From NCBI GenBank assembly GCA_021904315.1, contig CM038922.1, positions 806,001-870,000 on the forward strand: DNA of 64,000 bases, in the 5' to 3' direction. How positions within the stretch are numbered: position 1 is the stretch's first letter; every line of letters begins with the position of its first letter. Source of the DNA: Sphagnum magellanicum (lineage: Eukaryota > Streptophyta > Sphagnopsida > Sphagnales > Sphagnaceae). This document shows, one piece after another, positions 33,783 through 46,904 of this stretch. Below the pieces are notes generated by a model, which was given only the letters and a program-made list of their open reading frames with translations, did no database searches and was not told the DNA's origin. A program made the position numbers and the translations under genes.

Positions 33783-36700
33783 AGAAAAAAAAAAACAATG
33801 TTGTGAACGTTGTAAAGATTGTAACATTGTTAAAAATTCTTTGTTATTTCTAAAATCCAATACAGTCCACTAACCTTTGCAGCTAACAGCAACCCTTGTA
33901 GAATACAAAACAACAGCTTGTTAAAGCTTAAACCAGATAAGTGGAAGAATCACAGCATTCTACACTCAAAATCTACCACTGTCAAAAAGAGAACATTGAT
34001 TTCAATTCCAAAAGCTTTCAAAACCAAACCACCCAACAAAAATTTCAAAAATTTCTGCCTTCAAAAGCATGGAGATCCATTCAGTCTCTCCCAAAGGTGC
34101 CAAACCTGACGCCTCAGGACCCACCAAAATCCGTTCCTAACTTCTGAGGGCACACAAGCGATCCCCCCAGTGATCATTTCAGTCAACAACTAACGCAACA
34201 GATTGTGCTTGGCTTTAATCAAAGCTCTCTGCAAAAGTGAAAGACCCACAGAATCCCTGGCAGCTGAGACGGTGGGGTTGAAACACGCCCCCCTCAGTAT
34301 GTGACCCAGAGCCCACCAGTGCCCCATCCATTGGAACCCTGTTAACAGCTGTTAAGTCTTATTCTACCCTTTACTCAACTAAAGGTCGTTTTACACCTGG
34401 GGTTTGTTAACTGCATTGATAGCGTTAATGCCGAAATTACCACTCACTTTTAACAGCATTCATATTAACTCCACTTACATTGTTAACTTAGCAGCGTTGT
34501 TAACTAGGTTTATTCACACATAAAGTTAAATTGGGGCATTCTCATTGCCATTAGTTGTCTCTCACAACCCTTGTTCATGGTTAGCTTTTGGAGATAGTTG
34601 TCGACTCCTTTTCTTGATGACCACAAGAGCTCCATCATTTTATTATAGTTTCAAGCTTGCTCATCATTTACAACATTTTTTGCATTTTTTCAGTGTGACA
34701 AATGAAGTCTTTCTTTGCAATAGCATGATTAGTGGTGTCATTCTTTCATTTCTTTAATGACAACAATTCTCAAAAGGGCAAGAAGTATTTGTTGTTTCCA
34801 TGGCTAATGGTGCTTCACAAGAAGTTTGACATTTCATTCTGGAAGTTTTGTTCAATCGGCAATTGAATTGTGCCAAAGTCTTAATTGAAAATAGCTTCAA
34901 CATTGTGAAAAAATCTTTCCAAGAATTGATGATCAAATCAAACTTAGATGTGTAGTGCTTCCCCGATGTGGTTGTTTGTTGTTGTCTGTTGCACAAGATG
35001 ATTCTAAACAATAAAAACAATGACATCAATGAATTGGTGCAACAATTGGAGCTTGAAGATTAAAAACTAAACATGGGATGAATGATTAGGTAAATGAACT
35101 TGACATAGAACCTCTCTTGCAAGGGGGGGAAAATACATGGGGTCATTCAATGTGTAACAATATAACAATATTTGGGGAATCATATACCTCAGTACCATTG
35201 GCATTGAACTTCAATTTTTCTGATTTTTCTAATCATGTGACATAATGTTCATTAGTGCATTAGAGGTAGAACTAAATTGCAAGTTGAAATTTGAAATTGA
35301 AATTTGGAAAACAAGTGTTTGAAATTTGAATTTGTAAATTGAAACCAAATGTCTACAAAAACATGTTCTTGTTCTTCAATCATGTAGTTGTAGTATGTAT
35401 ATTTCCATGTTTTCATTTTGGAACATTACCTAGCTTTTCATCACTGAAAATATGCAAGTTCTGAATTGATGAATCATCCTTTGAACCATCTAAATAATAA
35501 GATATTTCAACTTTTGAAAGTGCTAGATCTTGATCTTTGAGGAATGTGTGACACATGGTGGTACTCAAATTTGAAAGCATTGTCACTATGCTTTTGTTCA
35601 CCTTGTACATTTCTTGTTTCGAGCTTTGAAGTACTATAGATGGTCTTTGAAATTATGTTTATGAACTTTTGAACAATATTGTTCCATTTTTAGCTAAGTA
35701 GTATTGATCTTATCTAGTGTTTCCATGAGGACCTAATTGTTTCTATTAGAAGATTTGATCATAAGAGAAAATACATTGTTACACTTTTGTTTAATTCCAA
35801 TGTTGTTTGATGCAGGTGCACTTGTAGGAATAGCACTTGAACATTGATGATAGGAGGGGCATTTTGATTGCTTGGCAACAATTTTATATCTCCAAATAAG
35901 TTGGTGAATGGTGCTACACTTATGCATTGATTGTTTACATTTTATCCATCTCTTTTAGCTTTCACATCCCTGGTTATATGCAAAAAAACATTCATGGCCC
36001 TCAACCCTTGAAAGGCTTCAATCAAATGATAGTATTTTTAGTTGAATTAACGGCAAATGATTTTAGTCTTTTTCTTCAAATGTCAATTATGATTAACTTG
36101 TATGATTTCTTATCCCTTTATGATAATATGCAAGTTTTTTATGATAAAATTTAAATGAATTACATTTATCTTTGCATATGATGTTGTTTTTCAATGTTTT
36201 TTCTTCATTTTCTTTTGTAGCTATTCAATAATTTTGTCCCAATGTTGCACAACAGGGACCATGTGTGATATGGGATCAATGAACTTCTAAACGTTGTGTT
36301 CTACATGTTTACAACTGATGAATGCCAATATTCCATAATACTCCCATTTGCTATGTCTTTGTTGTGGAATTACAAGTTCTTTTGATCCATTACTTCTTGG
36401 TATGACACCATTAAGATCTTTTCCCCAACCAATTGTTGACCAATTTGCTTGTGAATTTGTGCATGGTTATAGGTATGTTACTAAAGTTGTGACTATTGGA
36501 GAATTTGCTTGCAAATTCACAACTACAAGTGAACTTACACTTCTTTGTGGATTAACACCACTAACATGTGAACTTGCATTTGAAACCATTTTTAAAGCAA
36601 TTCACTGGAACTTCTTTTGTGATAATCTACCTCACTATGTTTTAAATTGATAGTTTACCGCCACTAATAAGCTCCATGGGAACACAAATATAAAATCTTA

Positions 36701-38196
36701 CATAGGTTTTCCCACCAACATTTTTTCTAATGAGCACAATATCAAATGTTATTAAACATTTTGTTAAACTATCACATAAGCATTACACATCACTTATCTA
36801 CTAATTTACATGAATGTGTTTGAATGAAATTTGTATATTGAGAAATTATCATATCATCAATATTGCTATGTGTGAATCGACCTTAATTTTCATGTCGAAT
36901 TGTCCTTTTAACACTAAACCTAATTGTGAGATTTCATTGATTTCACAATACATATGTTTCAAATCGTGTAACATTTAATAACTATTAAAATAGGGAGCAA
37001 GCAAGGTTAGGCCAATTATTGTTTCTACCTAGCCTATGGCCAAACCTCACCCAACATTTTTTTTAGTATAGTAGGATTCAATTTTTAGTAATGGGATATT
37101 AAATTTTTTTATATCCCATTCACCCAAAAGAACTTGCCAAAAATTTTTAAATTACAGAAGACAAGTGTGCTTGTAAATATCTTTCAAATTCTTAACATGA
37201 CAATGAAAATATTTTTCTGAAATTTTGGCAAATTTGAAATTTCTTTATTAATGCCTAACTAGCTAGGGAATCAATTTGGCATTTTGACAAAGTTGAAGCT
37301 CCCAAACTTTGATTCAAAGATCTAAGCCACCCCAAGACTTTTGATTGTCAATTCCCCAAAGGCGGAATTGAACTTGGGATTTTCAAAATGCCCCTTTTAT
37401 TATCACACACTTCCACTTCATGCACACGCAGACACACATATATATATGCACTCACTTCACATCTTGGTCCGTTCCTTGGCCTGCAATTAACTTGGTTTCA
37501 AACATTTGATTTCCTTTCATTTTGAGAAGGACATAGGATAGACATTTTGTTGCCTATCCTAGGAGTTGGTCACACTCAAGTTAAGATTGTAACACATAAT
37601 CATTGCCGTGATAGGATGTGACCAATATTTAATGAAGAATCCGGAATATTAATGGGTGCAAATATGATAAAAAATTTTTTTAAAGAAAATATAACATCCA
37701 AAAACCATGTCAATTAAACCAAAAAATATAATCATTTTTCAATAAAGTCCAATTCAACTATAGTTGTGATTTTTTTCAAAATTCAATTGAATTAATTGCA
37801 TTTTTTTCATTGTATTTGTAAGGAGGCAATGAATTGGATCTAAACTATTATGAACTTTTGAGAAATAAATATGATGGAGGAAATTTTATTTTTAGATGAT
37901 TTTTTTTTTTTTTGGTGCCTTATATATGGGTGTGTAAAATGTCTTAAGCATGTTAGTTGTGTCCATGAAATGTTCTTGTTTCATTATTAAAAACATTTGC
38001 AAACCCCCCAAAAGTTATTTGGCGGTACTCTTAAAAGTCCAAATGGTATTGCAAAAGGTGTTTTGAGATGTTAGAAAATAAATGAAAAACATTGTAAACC
38101 CAAAATTATAATGTTTGAATTTTTTTTGTTCATGTTAGAAGCCTATAATGTTAAATTTTTTTTTTGCAAAATAAGCAAAAACTCATAATGAATTAT

Positions 38197-39107
38197 TGTA
38201 ACCTTAACATTGGGCTTGTGACCAAGGCAAATGCTTACAAAAATGCGGGCTAGGAGGGAGCTCGAGAACCACATTTCATGCTCCGGGGAGTGCAAGAAAA
38301 TGTGAAGGAATGAACCCCACACTCTCAAATGAGCTTTCACTTTGGGAATTAGAATCCCAATGGACTTTCGAATTTTTAGAAGGCGATTATAAAGGTCAAA
38401 ACTCATTGGATTGAATTTTTTTTTATATTATTGAAAAGCTTTTAGAACGTAGATGTCTAAAATGGGCTTGCATGACCCATTTGAGTACTTAAAACACAAT
38501 TTATGGCCAAAAAAAAGGCTGGGAGTCAAATTGCCAATATGACTTCTAACCACTAAAAGTCAAGAATCGCCTTAATTTTCTTGCATGTAGGTGGCATGCC
38601 ACATAACATTGGAAATCTCTCAATGAGGGCTACAACTTTGCTTCAAACCTCACCTTAATCAAAGGTCTACACACAAAGTTATGAGCCTCCAAACTTGCAA
38701 GAATCCCAATTTCGAGAATTTTGAGATTCCCATTTAGGAGTCCCGAAACAAAATGACATTTGGGTGCTGGCCCCATGGTTAGGCACAAAGAATATTATAA
38801 GGGGGAAGGTGATGGCTTCCCCCAAATTCGGGTCGTAGTGAGTCTTGTGAGTCCATGTTTGCCCGTGGTTCATCCTTACACCAAAAATGCTCCAACTATG
38901 CATTAACCAACTTGTTGTTTAATTTGTGCATGTCCATGTGAGTAATTGAATTGCTTGCCACTCTTCCTAGTCCCCATCCTGGAACTCCGACACACCTTTT
39001 TACCCCAAAGTGCTACGAACTAGGGACCGTGTCCCAACTCCTTATCCTTTCGTTGTTTTCACATTTAAACTCGCAGTTAAGTCTATTAAAAAATTTGGGG
39101 TGCGTCA
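38197..39107 (-). mobile_element. LTR family A copy, minus orientation
   Basis: On the minus strand it starts TGACGCACCCC at 39107 and ends near TTACA at 38197, about 911 bp. It matches the copies at 5871-6737, 7175-8087 and 53862-54756 (shared GTTAAG/GGGTT end, GACTCCC-CAATTTGACTCCC block, AAATGACATTTGG). No coding neighbour, so a solo LTR. I could not find a matching 5-bp target duplication at these edges. Confidence 0.75.
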
Positions 39108-39673
39108 TGGAATATATATAGTCAATCTATGTTCGGACAACCAAATTACATGATGTCACCTTTTATTTTTAATTAGTTACAAACTATTATTTGGTTTTTT
39201 TAATGAAATGTCTAGTTTGGGTATGTAAGTCACTTTTGGAAAACAAAAAATGCATGGATACAAAATAATAAATACTAAAATCCAAGTTCATATTTGGCCA
39301 ATGCAAGCATTGACATACCATTGTTGATATACAATAGGATTTTCAATGTTCAAAAGAATACCTACCATTATTCCATTTTGGCATTTCCATCTTCTAATTA
39401 GTTTGTTCATTTGTAATAAAAACTTCCAATCATTAGGTTTTCCCTCTTGCACTTTCATTCACACAATTTTGAATGAAGGATTGTCTTGACCTCACTCTTG
39501 GCTTGCTCCCTTGTTTTGCCCGCCTTTTGGTCACAAGGCTAAGTTTGCAACAAAAAGAATGAATAGGAGTCAATTTTTAGAATTAAAAAAAAAGAATATA
39601 TATTTGAAAAACCATGAGAAGTCTCCAGTATGACCATATTTATATTAAGAAGATATGAGTTTGACCTACCAAG

Positions 39674-40482
39674 GTTTATATGAGTGTTGGGCAGATTTTT
39701 TTTTCCCCCCAGATATTAGTTCGGATAAAAAAATGACACATGTGGATATCACTGAGAGTGATATCTGGTTTGATATTTCACATGCTAAATGTCACCCATT
39801 GTGATGTCTGACACATTGATATTCGGAAGCTATGCCAAATATCAAAGATGTTGATATCCAGCTTGGTTATTAGATCTAGGGCCAAATATAATGGATAATA
39901 GTTAACAAGTAAGTTAGGGTACTAATTAGGTGAGGTTTGTAGGCTCACACCTAGCTATGTTTTGTTTCATTTTCCTAATGCAACTAGGGTGGCAAAACTC
40001 CCTAGACAAATTTTAGACTATTCTAGTGACACATTTTCAGAGGTCTCTTCAAAGTTGTAATGAGTAGTAATTATTGATGTGGTTATATTTTATTTAAAAA
40101 TGAATATATGAATTTTCTTTTGTGAATCTTTTTTAGAAAAAAGAATATATGTGACAAGTATTTCCTTTAAAAAAGGGTGTTTCCTTTTGGAGATTTTTCA
40201 CTCAGAAGAAAAAGATTGGCACCTTGCATGATTGGTAGGCAGATTTTTGAATTTTTGATATCCGGATCTGCTGATATCCAACTAATAAATAAAAGACAAA
40301 TATTTTGTAACATTGATGTTCGAGTAGAATTGAAAAATGTGAAAAATTGATATCCAGCCAAGATACATAAATTTTTTTAAATAAAATTTAAAAATCCTTA
40401 TTCAGTGGATAAAAGAAATGTGAATCTTCTTATTTCATGAATATCCCAAAAAAGTGATATCCACCCAACATTGGTCTATACC
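39674..40482. mobile_element. Putative TIR element rich in GATATC motifs
   Basis: GTTTATATGAGTGTTGGGCA at the left end pairs with GTATAGACCAATGTTGGGTG read inward from the right end near 40480 (about 16 of 23 positions). Between them GATATC, TGATATCC or close variants occur about ten times, mostly near the two ends. No transposase frame is present. A target duplication was not found, so the exact limits and the class are uncertain. Confidence 0.5.
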
Positions 40483-40540
40483 CCCCCTAGTTCATATGTG
40501 ACCCAACCTTATATCATAATCAATTCCAGTGATTTTTTTA

Positions 40541-41178
40541 ATGAATTTTATGATGTAGCCAACATGGTGAACATCCATAGGAAGATTTAACCAATTTTGA
40601 CTCCAAACTTTTTATGAATTTTTTTTTTTAATCATTCATTTATATATTTTGACTATTTATTGGGATGAATATTGGAATTTGGAGATTTTAACTATTTTTT
40701 AAGCCATTTAAAACCTTAGAAACTACTTCAGTTTTTATTTTGAATTTTGAAAAAACATTTACCAGTTATGAGAACGCTAATACCAACACTAGTTCCCACA
40801 TTCACATTGCACACCATCATCTTGTAGAGTTATATACTCCATGTCAAGTAACAATCGTGAGTTTGTAGCAAACTTGTGTGATCTCGGGGTTGGGTAGTTG
40901 CATAGAGACCTCCCAAATATTGTTGACATGCTCATTACTAGTGTTTTTAATCAATGAAGTTTTTGCAAAATGTGATTCAAAATTACAATTTAAAAAATAC
41001 TTTATTTCTGGGGGTTTTGATAGCCAAATTTTTATTTATTTTTCCCCACCAGATTGCTACATCAGATTTCTATAAATATAAAAGGAAGATCAAAAAATTG
41101 TGCTTCATATCTGGTTTATGACCAGATTTGGCTAAATACTCCTATGGATGAACACCACTTAGGTTGCATAAAAAAATC
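40541..41178. mobile_element. Foldback/MITE-like element with long TIRs (repeat T)
   Basis: The left 65 bases (TTTTATGATGTAGCCAACAT, then GGTGAACATCCATAGGAAGA) match the reverse complement of the right 65 bases (CCTATGGATGAACACCACTT, then AGGTTGCATAAAAA) at roughly 70 percent by eye. The inside is AT-rich without a gene. Single termini of the family are scattered through the window. Confidence 0.55.
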
Positions 41179-43350
41179 TTAGAAAGACTACTCCTGTTAC
41201 TGAGGGAGTTTGTGGGTTTGTGTGTGTGTGTGTGTTTTCTTTTTGTTTTTGTGGTGAATTTTCAACTTTTTTTTACTTGAAAAATGGATTTGGACACATA
41301 CAAATATATTTGTTGAAAAAAACCCTAATTCTCCAGATTTCTAAAAAAAATAAATCTAAATTTCGACAACAAGTTCCAGTGTGTAGTTAAAATAAAAAGT
41401 ATTTAAATATTTTCATATTTTCATTTTTGTTCCATAGGAAACTTTCGCGAATCTTCTTGTGGACGATCGCCAGTTTGGCTACATCACAAAATTGGGGGGG
41501 GAAAAAAAAACCCCCGCCGCTGGGACTCTGACTCACTCTTTTGATCAGCGGCTGTACCTGAAAATTAGGGTCCTAATTTTCAGGCCTTGAATAGCCACCG
41601 GCTGACGAGGACTGTCGGTGCCGCACTAGTTTTGCGGGCCACTTGTGCCTTCATGATTCGTCCCTATATATCAAAGAACAACTCTTTTTGGGGCTCAATT
41701 CCATCCCCCTTTTTCCACTTGGCTGGCTGTGCGGCTGCTACTGCCAGTGCCGAGCTAGTTTTGCGGGCGTTTCATTTGTAGACCATGCAATTCTGTTACT
41801 ACTTACACGCGGCAAGTAGACACAACCAAACCCTAAATTTAAAAAAGTAATTAAAAAACAAATTCCCCTCTCTTTGTCTGATTCCCCTCATGCTACTGGT
41901 GAGGGGTTTAGGACCTGGGCTTGGGGATCTCGATTCGGGCAGGCTCCTTTTCCTTTTTTTGACTTTTGGGCGTTGTCTCGGCTTTGGATGTTAGTCCTCT
42001 CTTCATGCTTCTCCATTTCCTTTCTGGATTGGTGGTTTTTCTTTTTCTTTTTTTGAATTTTTTTTTGAATTCAAGAAAAGGGCTGCCATTCTTACACATA
42101 TTTGTTATTGAAAAAATGGCCCAAAGTTGCTGGAGGGAATTTTTTTAAGGGTTTTAAATCATTAGATATAGAGGGTAGGAGGTTCTGGCATGTCACCAAT
42201 ATACAGCAGGGTTCCAAAAATTCTAAGGCCTTATTTTACAACTAAATAATCAAAACAGTGAACTAATAAAAAAAGCCTACTAAACCACTTTTAGTACACT
42301 ATTTTGACTTACCTGGTTGGGAACCTCCAAGACCAGAATTTTATTTTCAATTTTTTGATATGGAAAAAATTTCCCCCAAAAAATGTAAGATTAGTCCAAG
42401 TTTACACTAGAAAAAAAGGACAAAATCTTTTTCCTGAGGTGGTGGTTGGGCTCTTCTGTCTACGCAGGTTTGCATGAGCCCCAGTTTCAGGTAGTGTTTT
42501 TTTTTTTGCTGGCGAATTATCGCCAGATATCTACTTTTCTGAAAGGGTAGCTACCATTACAAACGGAAAAAAGAGGGGGTTAATCGCCCTAAAAGGGACA
42601 GAAAACTGTTGTTTTTAGGAGGACGTCGCCACATTTATGTCTACTGGCTACCGTTTTAAAGAGTTCCTTGAAATAATGTTGTCAACCTGGCGAAATCTGT
42701 CTGAATCTGCTTAGGGGTGGTGCTCATCACCCTGGCTTCATCACGAAATTTAAGAAAAAACCAAAACACTGTAGGCTAGTTGGCCAGTTAAGAAGATACT
42801 TTCTAAATTTGGAGTTAACTACATTTGGAGGCAGTGCTCTTCTCTTTTGGTGATGTATTTCTCCTCATTTTATCCCAGATGCTTTGGCTAACGTTAAATT
42901 GTCATATATATAAAAATTAAAATGCTGAGTTGAACTGTAGTCACTTTGCTTCTATTTGGGGGAGTGGAGGGTCACACAGATGCTTCTAATAGGTGCTCAG
43001 TTTCAAAATTTCTGATTATGGTCCAATGAAAGTGGCTCCTTCAACATAATTTTTAAAACCTTGGGTTGCACCCGCTCACTAATTACTAGAATCAACAATA
43101 TATGTACACCATCAATATGGTGCCATATGTGTGGTTAGCTATTCAGCTATGTTTGGACACTCTTTAATGACTTAGGAAAAGCTATTCCTAGAACATTGGT
43201 TGTTTTTCCATTGTACTCAAAGTAAGAGTGATTCTAGTCAAAGAAGGGGAGTTGTGCATTTTTGAGTAGGGTAATAATAGTAAAGTCTTTTTATATGTCC
43301 CCTTGGTCAAGTGTCCCAATCAGGATATTTTCTTTCTTTGTCTTTTCAAA
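41179..43350. other. Unassigned low-complexity DNA
   Basis: It contains a (TG)n run near 41219-41235 and an unusual block of G, then A, then C runs at 41493-41516. Short frames here show no motif. Confidence 0.5.
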
Positions 43351-43359
43351 AGTGGTGTT

Positions 43360-44035
43360 GCTGGGTTATTCTGTGTAGGGTAAAGCTGGGGCTTGCCTGG
43401 AACAAACACTGGAGCAAGAAGGAGGCCCATTGTACGTGGATCGGATGGAACAAAGCAGTGACTGTGCAAGAGTGCATGATTCAATAAATCAAGTATGCCC
43501 ACTTTGTGAAAGGGAGGTCGAATCCATCATTCGCAGATTTTGAGAATGTGAGTATGTGTAGAATGCTTGGGAGTTTGTGTGGGGAATTCTTAATTGACTT
43601 GTGTATGGAAATGCCTCTGATAGGGCTGTAACTCCTATGCAATGGAAACACAATATATTTGTCACCAAAGTTCCTAGGAGGTTTTAGTGTGTGGAAAGCC
43701 TCTAGTATTAGCTAGCAGCCTTGCATTCATGTTATGGACCCTATAAATTGAGAGGAACAACAAGGTGTTTAAAAATTTCCAGTGGCATGCTCATAAGCTC
43801 TAGGGAATTGTGTGGGAAGCTTTGATTGAATAGGGGAGAGCAATGTGAGATAGATGTGGGAAGACTGATGGTGAAATGTCTGATTGTTGAACAGAAGCAA
43901 TTTTCAAGGGATTTGATAGAATTTGGGGATGACATTAGGTTATGTGCACTGAAGTTGGTAGGTTTTTTAGGTGGTGCCATAACTGGCCCAAGAGAGGATT
44001 TATTAGCTGGGTTGTTGTCTTAAGCACGGTGCTGC
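43360..44035 (+). pseudogene. LINE 3'-end fragment (zf-RVT-like)
   Basis: The translation shows VCPLCEREVESIIRRF, then a stop, then ECEYV and NAWEFVWGILN. This is the cysteine-histidine-type segment at the end of plant LINE RT proteins (family form CPxCxxxxExxxHxFxxC...W). Later pieces, FVTKVPRRF and ERNNKVFKNFQWHAHKL, fit the region just after it. It is truncated at the 5' side: no RT or endonuclease precedes it. Frames shift several times. It is a separate insertion from the minus-strand LINE at 24.9-30.7 kb. Confidence 0.7.
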
Positions 44036-45450
44036 GCTCCCCTGTTGCTGGGGTCTGTTGTGTTCGGTTTTTTCACAATGAAGTTCTTCATTTGTGCCCC
44101 AAAACAAAAATTTGTTTTGTTTTTTGACAGTTCCCCAGTTAAAATAGAATTACTTAGAGGCCCCACTCAAGAAGGCAAAGGTACCTTTGTAGGTGCTGGT
44201 TAAGGCTTGTGACAATGATTGGCCATTTGGTGCTTTTGCTGGAAGTCTGTCCTACTTCCAATAGCCCTTTGGAATTTGAACTTTGTGTCTCCAATGAGCC
44301 CCTACAAATCAGTGTTTTTTGTTTGTACTATCATCCATAAGAACATGTAGAAAAGTGGCCATCATCCCTAGGAAGACTTAGCCAAATCTGGCTATAAACC
44401 AGAAAGAAAGTACTAATCTTTAATCATCCTTACATATTTTTGGCTACAAAATGAAAACGTAGTATACATATCTGGCAATTTTTTCTTTCCCCCCGCTCTC
44501 ACTTTTGGCAACTGAAAACTTACCAAAATTACTAATTTTTAATTTCTCTTTTTGGCGAAAACTTTCCAGTAAAAGTAACACTGCTACAAATTATTTGAGC
44601 AACTTTTGAGGGAAAAGGGGTGGAATGGGGAGGACAATTTAAAAATTGGCCGGGGGTGGGGGAAGACAAATCGCCTAGTCACTTAACTTATTTTTTACTT
44701 TGGATCTCCTTTGGATATATTTCCATGCAGGTTTTAATCGAAAAGTGCTCTAGTGTTTCATGAACTTGGTCATATGGTTCATCTTTGCTAAAATGGGAAA
44801 CTTGAGTTACGACGAATGGCCCACTAGTCCACTGGGAGATCCACCCGCACACCCACCGCTCTTTTTCACATCATCAACATAAACAAACACAGAGAGCACA
44901 GCAACAACTGCGGCCACCTTTGGGGTACCAAAGACAAAACTTGTTTTTATCCAGAAAATCAAACCACATGGTGCTCATGAGGAATAGCCAAATGGCGCAA
45001 AGGCAGTCAGGTTGGTAGACACATCATCATATCTTGATCCCTGATAATGGCTTTCCTTAATATAGGCTGTTGTGGACAAGGGCTTTTTGCAATACAATGT
45101 CGAGCAGGGTCTTTTAAAAGCATTACAAAGCCCATGTTTTAGGAGGCCTCATTGATCAAACAAACCAAAAGAAGCCATGAATGTGTGTGGCTGTATGTGC
45201 GGGTGTATTTGACAACCTCCATCAATGGATAAGGAAAAGGATAGGGTAATCCTTCCTTCCGGTCCTCCAATCTAGATCAAAACCAACATTAGGAGCACAA
45301 CCTGATTCAATGGTGCATTATGCTGCCATGCGGTTGAGAATTTGTACAATTTATCAATTTGGTGTTCACAGCCAAAGTTGTTGTGTCCACCCAGACCATC
45401 ACCTCACCCCCACCTGCACAAAAGAAACAAAGTCTTATTTACAGGAACAA
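44036..45450. other. Unassigned DNA with a repeat T terminus
   Basis: Around 44355-44402 the sequence GTGGCCATCATCCCTAGGAA, then GACTTAGCCAAATCTGGCTA matches repeat T in orientation A. No gene recognised. Confidence 0.45.
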
Positions 45451-45454
45451 ATGG

Positions 45455-45600
45455 GCCAGCACCCACTCGGTATCATGAAGGATGGATGGAACGAGATCAG
45501 AAAGAATTTTCTGCTGGGTTCCAGTTCCCCTGCTACCCATGGTGAATAGCTCATTTGCTTTCTTTTGCTACCTACCTAGTAATTACCAGGGTGAGGTGGG
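45455..45600 (+). repeat. Dispersed repeat W, second copy
   Basis: ATGAAGGATGGATGG, then TTTTCTGCTGGGTTCCAGTT and CCCATGGTGAATAGCTCATT match 17465-17560. The overlapping frames here (45310-45766) are read as chance ORFs. Confidence 0.65.
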
Positions 45601-46129
45601 TATTTGTTTTTTTTGGGGTAATAGTTGGGTCTGGCTATTTGAAAATAAAAAATTCAAAGAACCGCCTGGATCGAGTTCTTTTATTTCTAGGAGATTTAAA
45701 TTTTTTGCCCAGGTTCACATCTTGGAAATCCATAGAGGGGTGATTATGAGATGGGGGCAGGGGTAGGGTATGTGATTAGTGGGGCATAAGGCCCAGCTTT
45801 TTAATAGAAACCCAAACGTGTACAAATAGGTTCTTTATTAGGGGCTTTGGAAGACCCCTTTAAAAATTGTACATGTCATGTCTTTATTAATGTTCTATAA
45901 GGCCAGGTCTTTAAGGCTTTGACAAATAGTCTTGAATCAAAGTGCAAAACCACACCTCAATGAGGTGATTGTCATGGTTGCCATTGAAGCTAAAAAAATT
46001 ACAATCCAACTATTGGTTAACTTCAAAAATTTATATAATATGTGACTTAAAATGTGAAGGTTTTTTTTACAAAAATCAGGTTTGGTGGTTTTAAGTTTTA
46101 GGCAAGTCTTCTAAACCTTCCCATTCCAT

Positions 46130-46600
46130 CATCCATCCAACCTTCAACTCGACACACATGTAGACTATAGATTGGAAACATAAAAAACAAAGACACACAT
46201 TAGACATACACAAAACATCACACACAAACAACCCGTAAAAGACATTACACATTGAAGACGTTGGAAAACACAAATTTCAAACATTGAAGACACAAATAAC
46301 AACTTCCACTAAAGACATTAACTAAGGACACAATTGGCACTAAAATTGATTAATTGAAAATTCAAAGACATTGAAAACATAAGCATTAAAGACACAAAGA
46401 CACAAGACACAAAAAATTTATCGACATAAAGACGCAAAACATTAGACACAAAGACAAAAGACACTTAGGACATTAAAGACACAAAGATATGAGATACATA
46501 GGACATTGAAAACACAAAGATAGAAAACACTTAAGACACAAAGATAAAAGACACAAAAATAGAAAAAACAAAAACAAGAGACACTTAGGACACAATTGCC
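46130..46600 (+). repeat. Degenerate minisatellite (GACACAAA-type)
   Basis: Variants of AGACACAAAGACA, GACATTAAAGACAC and AAAGACACTTAGGACA recur irregularly for about 450 bp. The basic period looks like 8-13 bases with longer combinations. No coding frame. Confidence 0.75.
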
Positions 46601-46904
46601 ATTACAAATTTCAAACAATTATGAAGCATCCACATAGTGGAATGGAATCATAAAAGAGTTGCCCAAAACCCACCACATGACAAATGTTTCCATTCATCAT
46701 TTTCAACCTAACACAAAACATGAACAAACCACCTCCACATGGGAAATGTGTGGAATTAAGAAGAATCATCCAAATCCAAAAAAAATTCATTGTTGACTTG
46801 ATTTTCAAATTCAACTTCCAATTCTACCATCAAATCAAATTTTGCCTCACATGCAAATGCAACATCAATGGATTTCAAACAACCAATCCACATATCAAAT
46901 TGCT

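Larger units (their letters stand above)
30666..38196. other. Unassigned 7.5-kb stretch
   Basis: No gene family is recognised. Contents that can be named are the inverted dispersed repeat at 31593-31800, an 11-base C run at 32797-32807, repeat T near 33735, and an (AT)/(AC)-rich patch at 37430. Frames such as 36348-36650 (100 codons) and 33918-34147 show no known motif. The 35.4-35.9 kb minus strand has short Ser/Asn-rich frames in a row, possibly an old coding relic. Confidence 0.5.
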
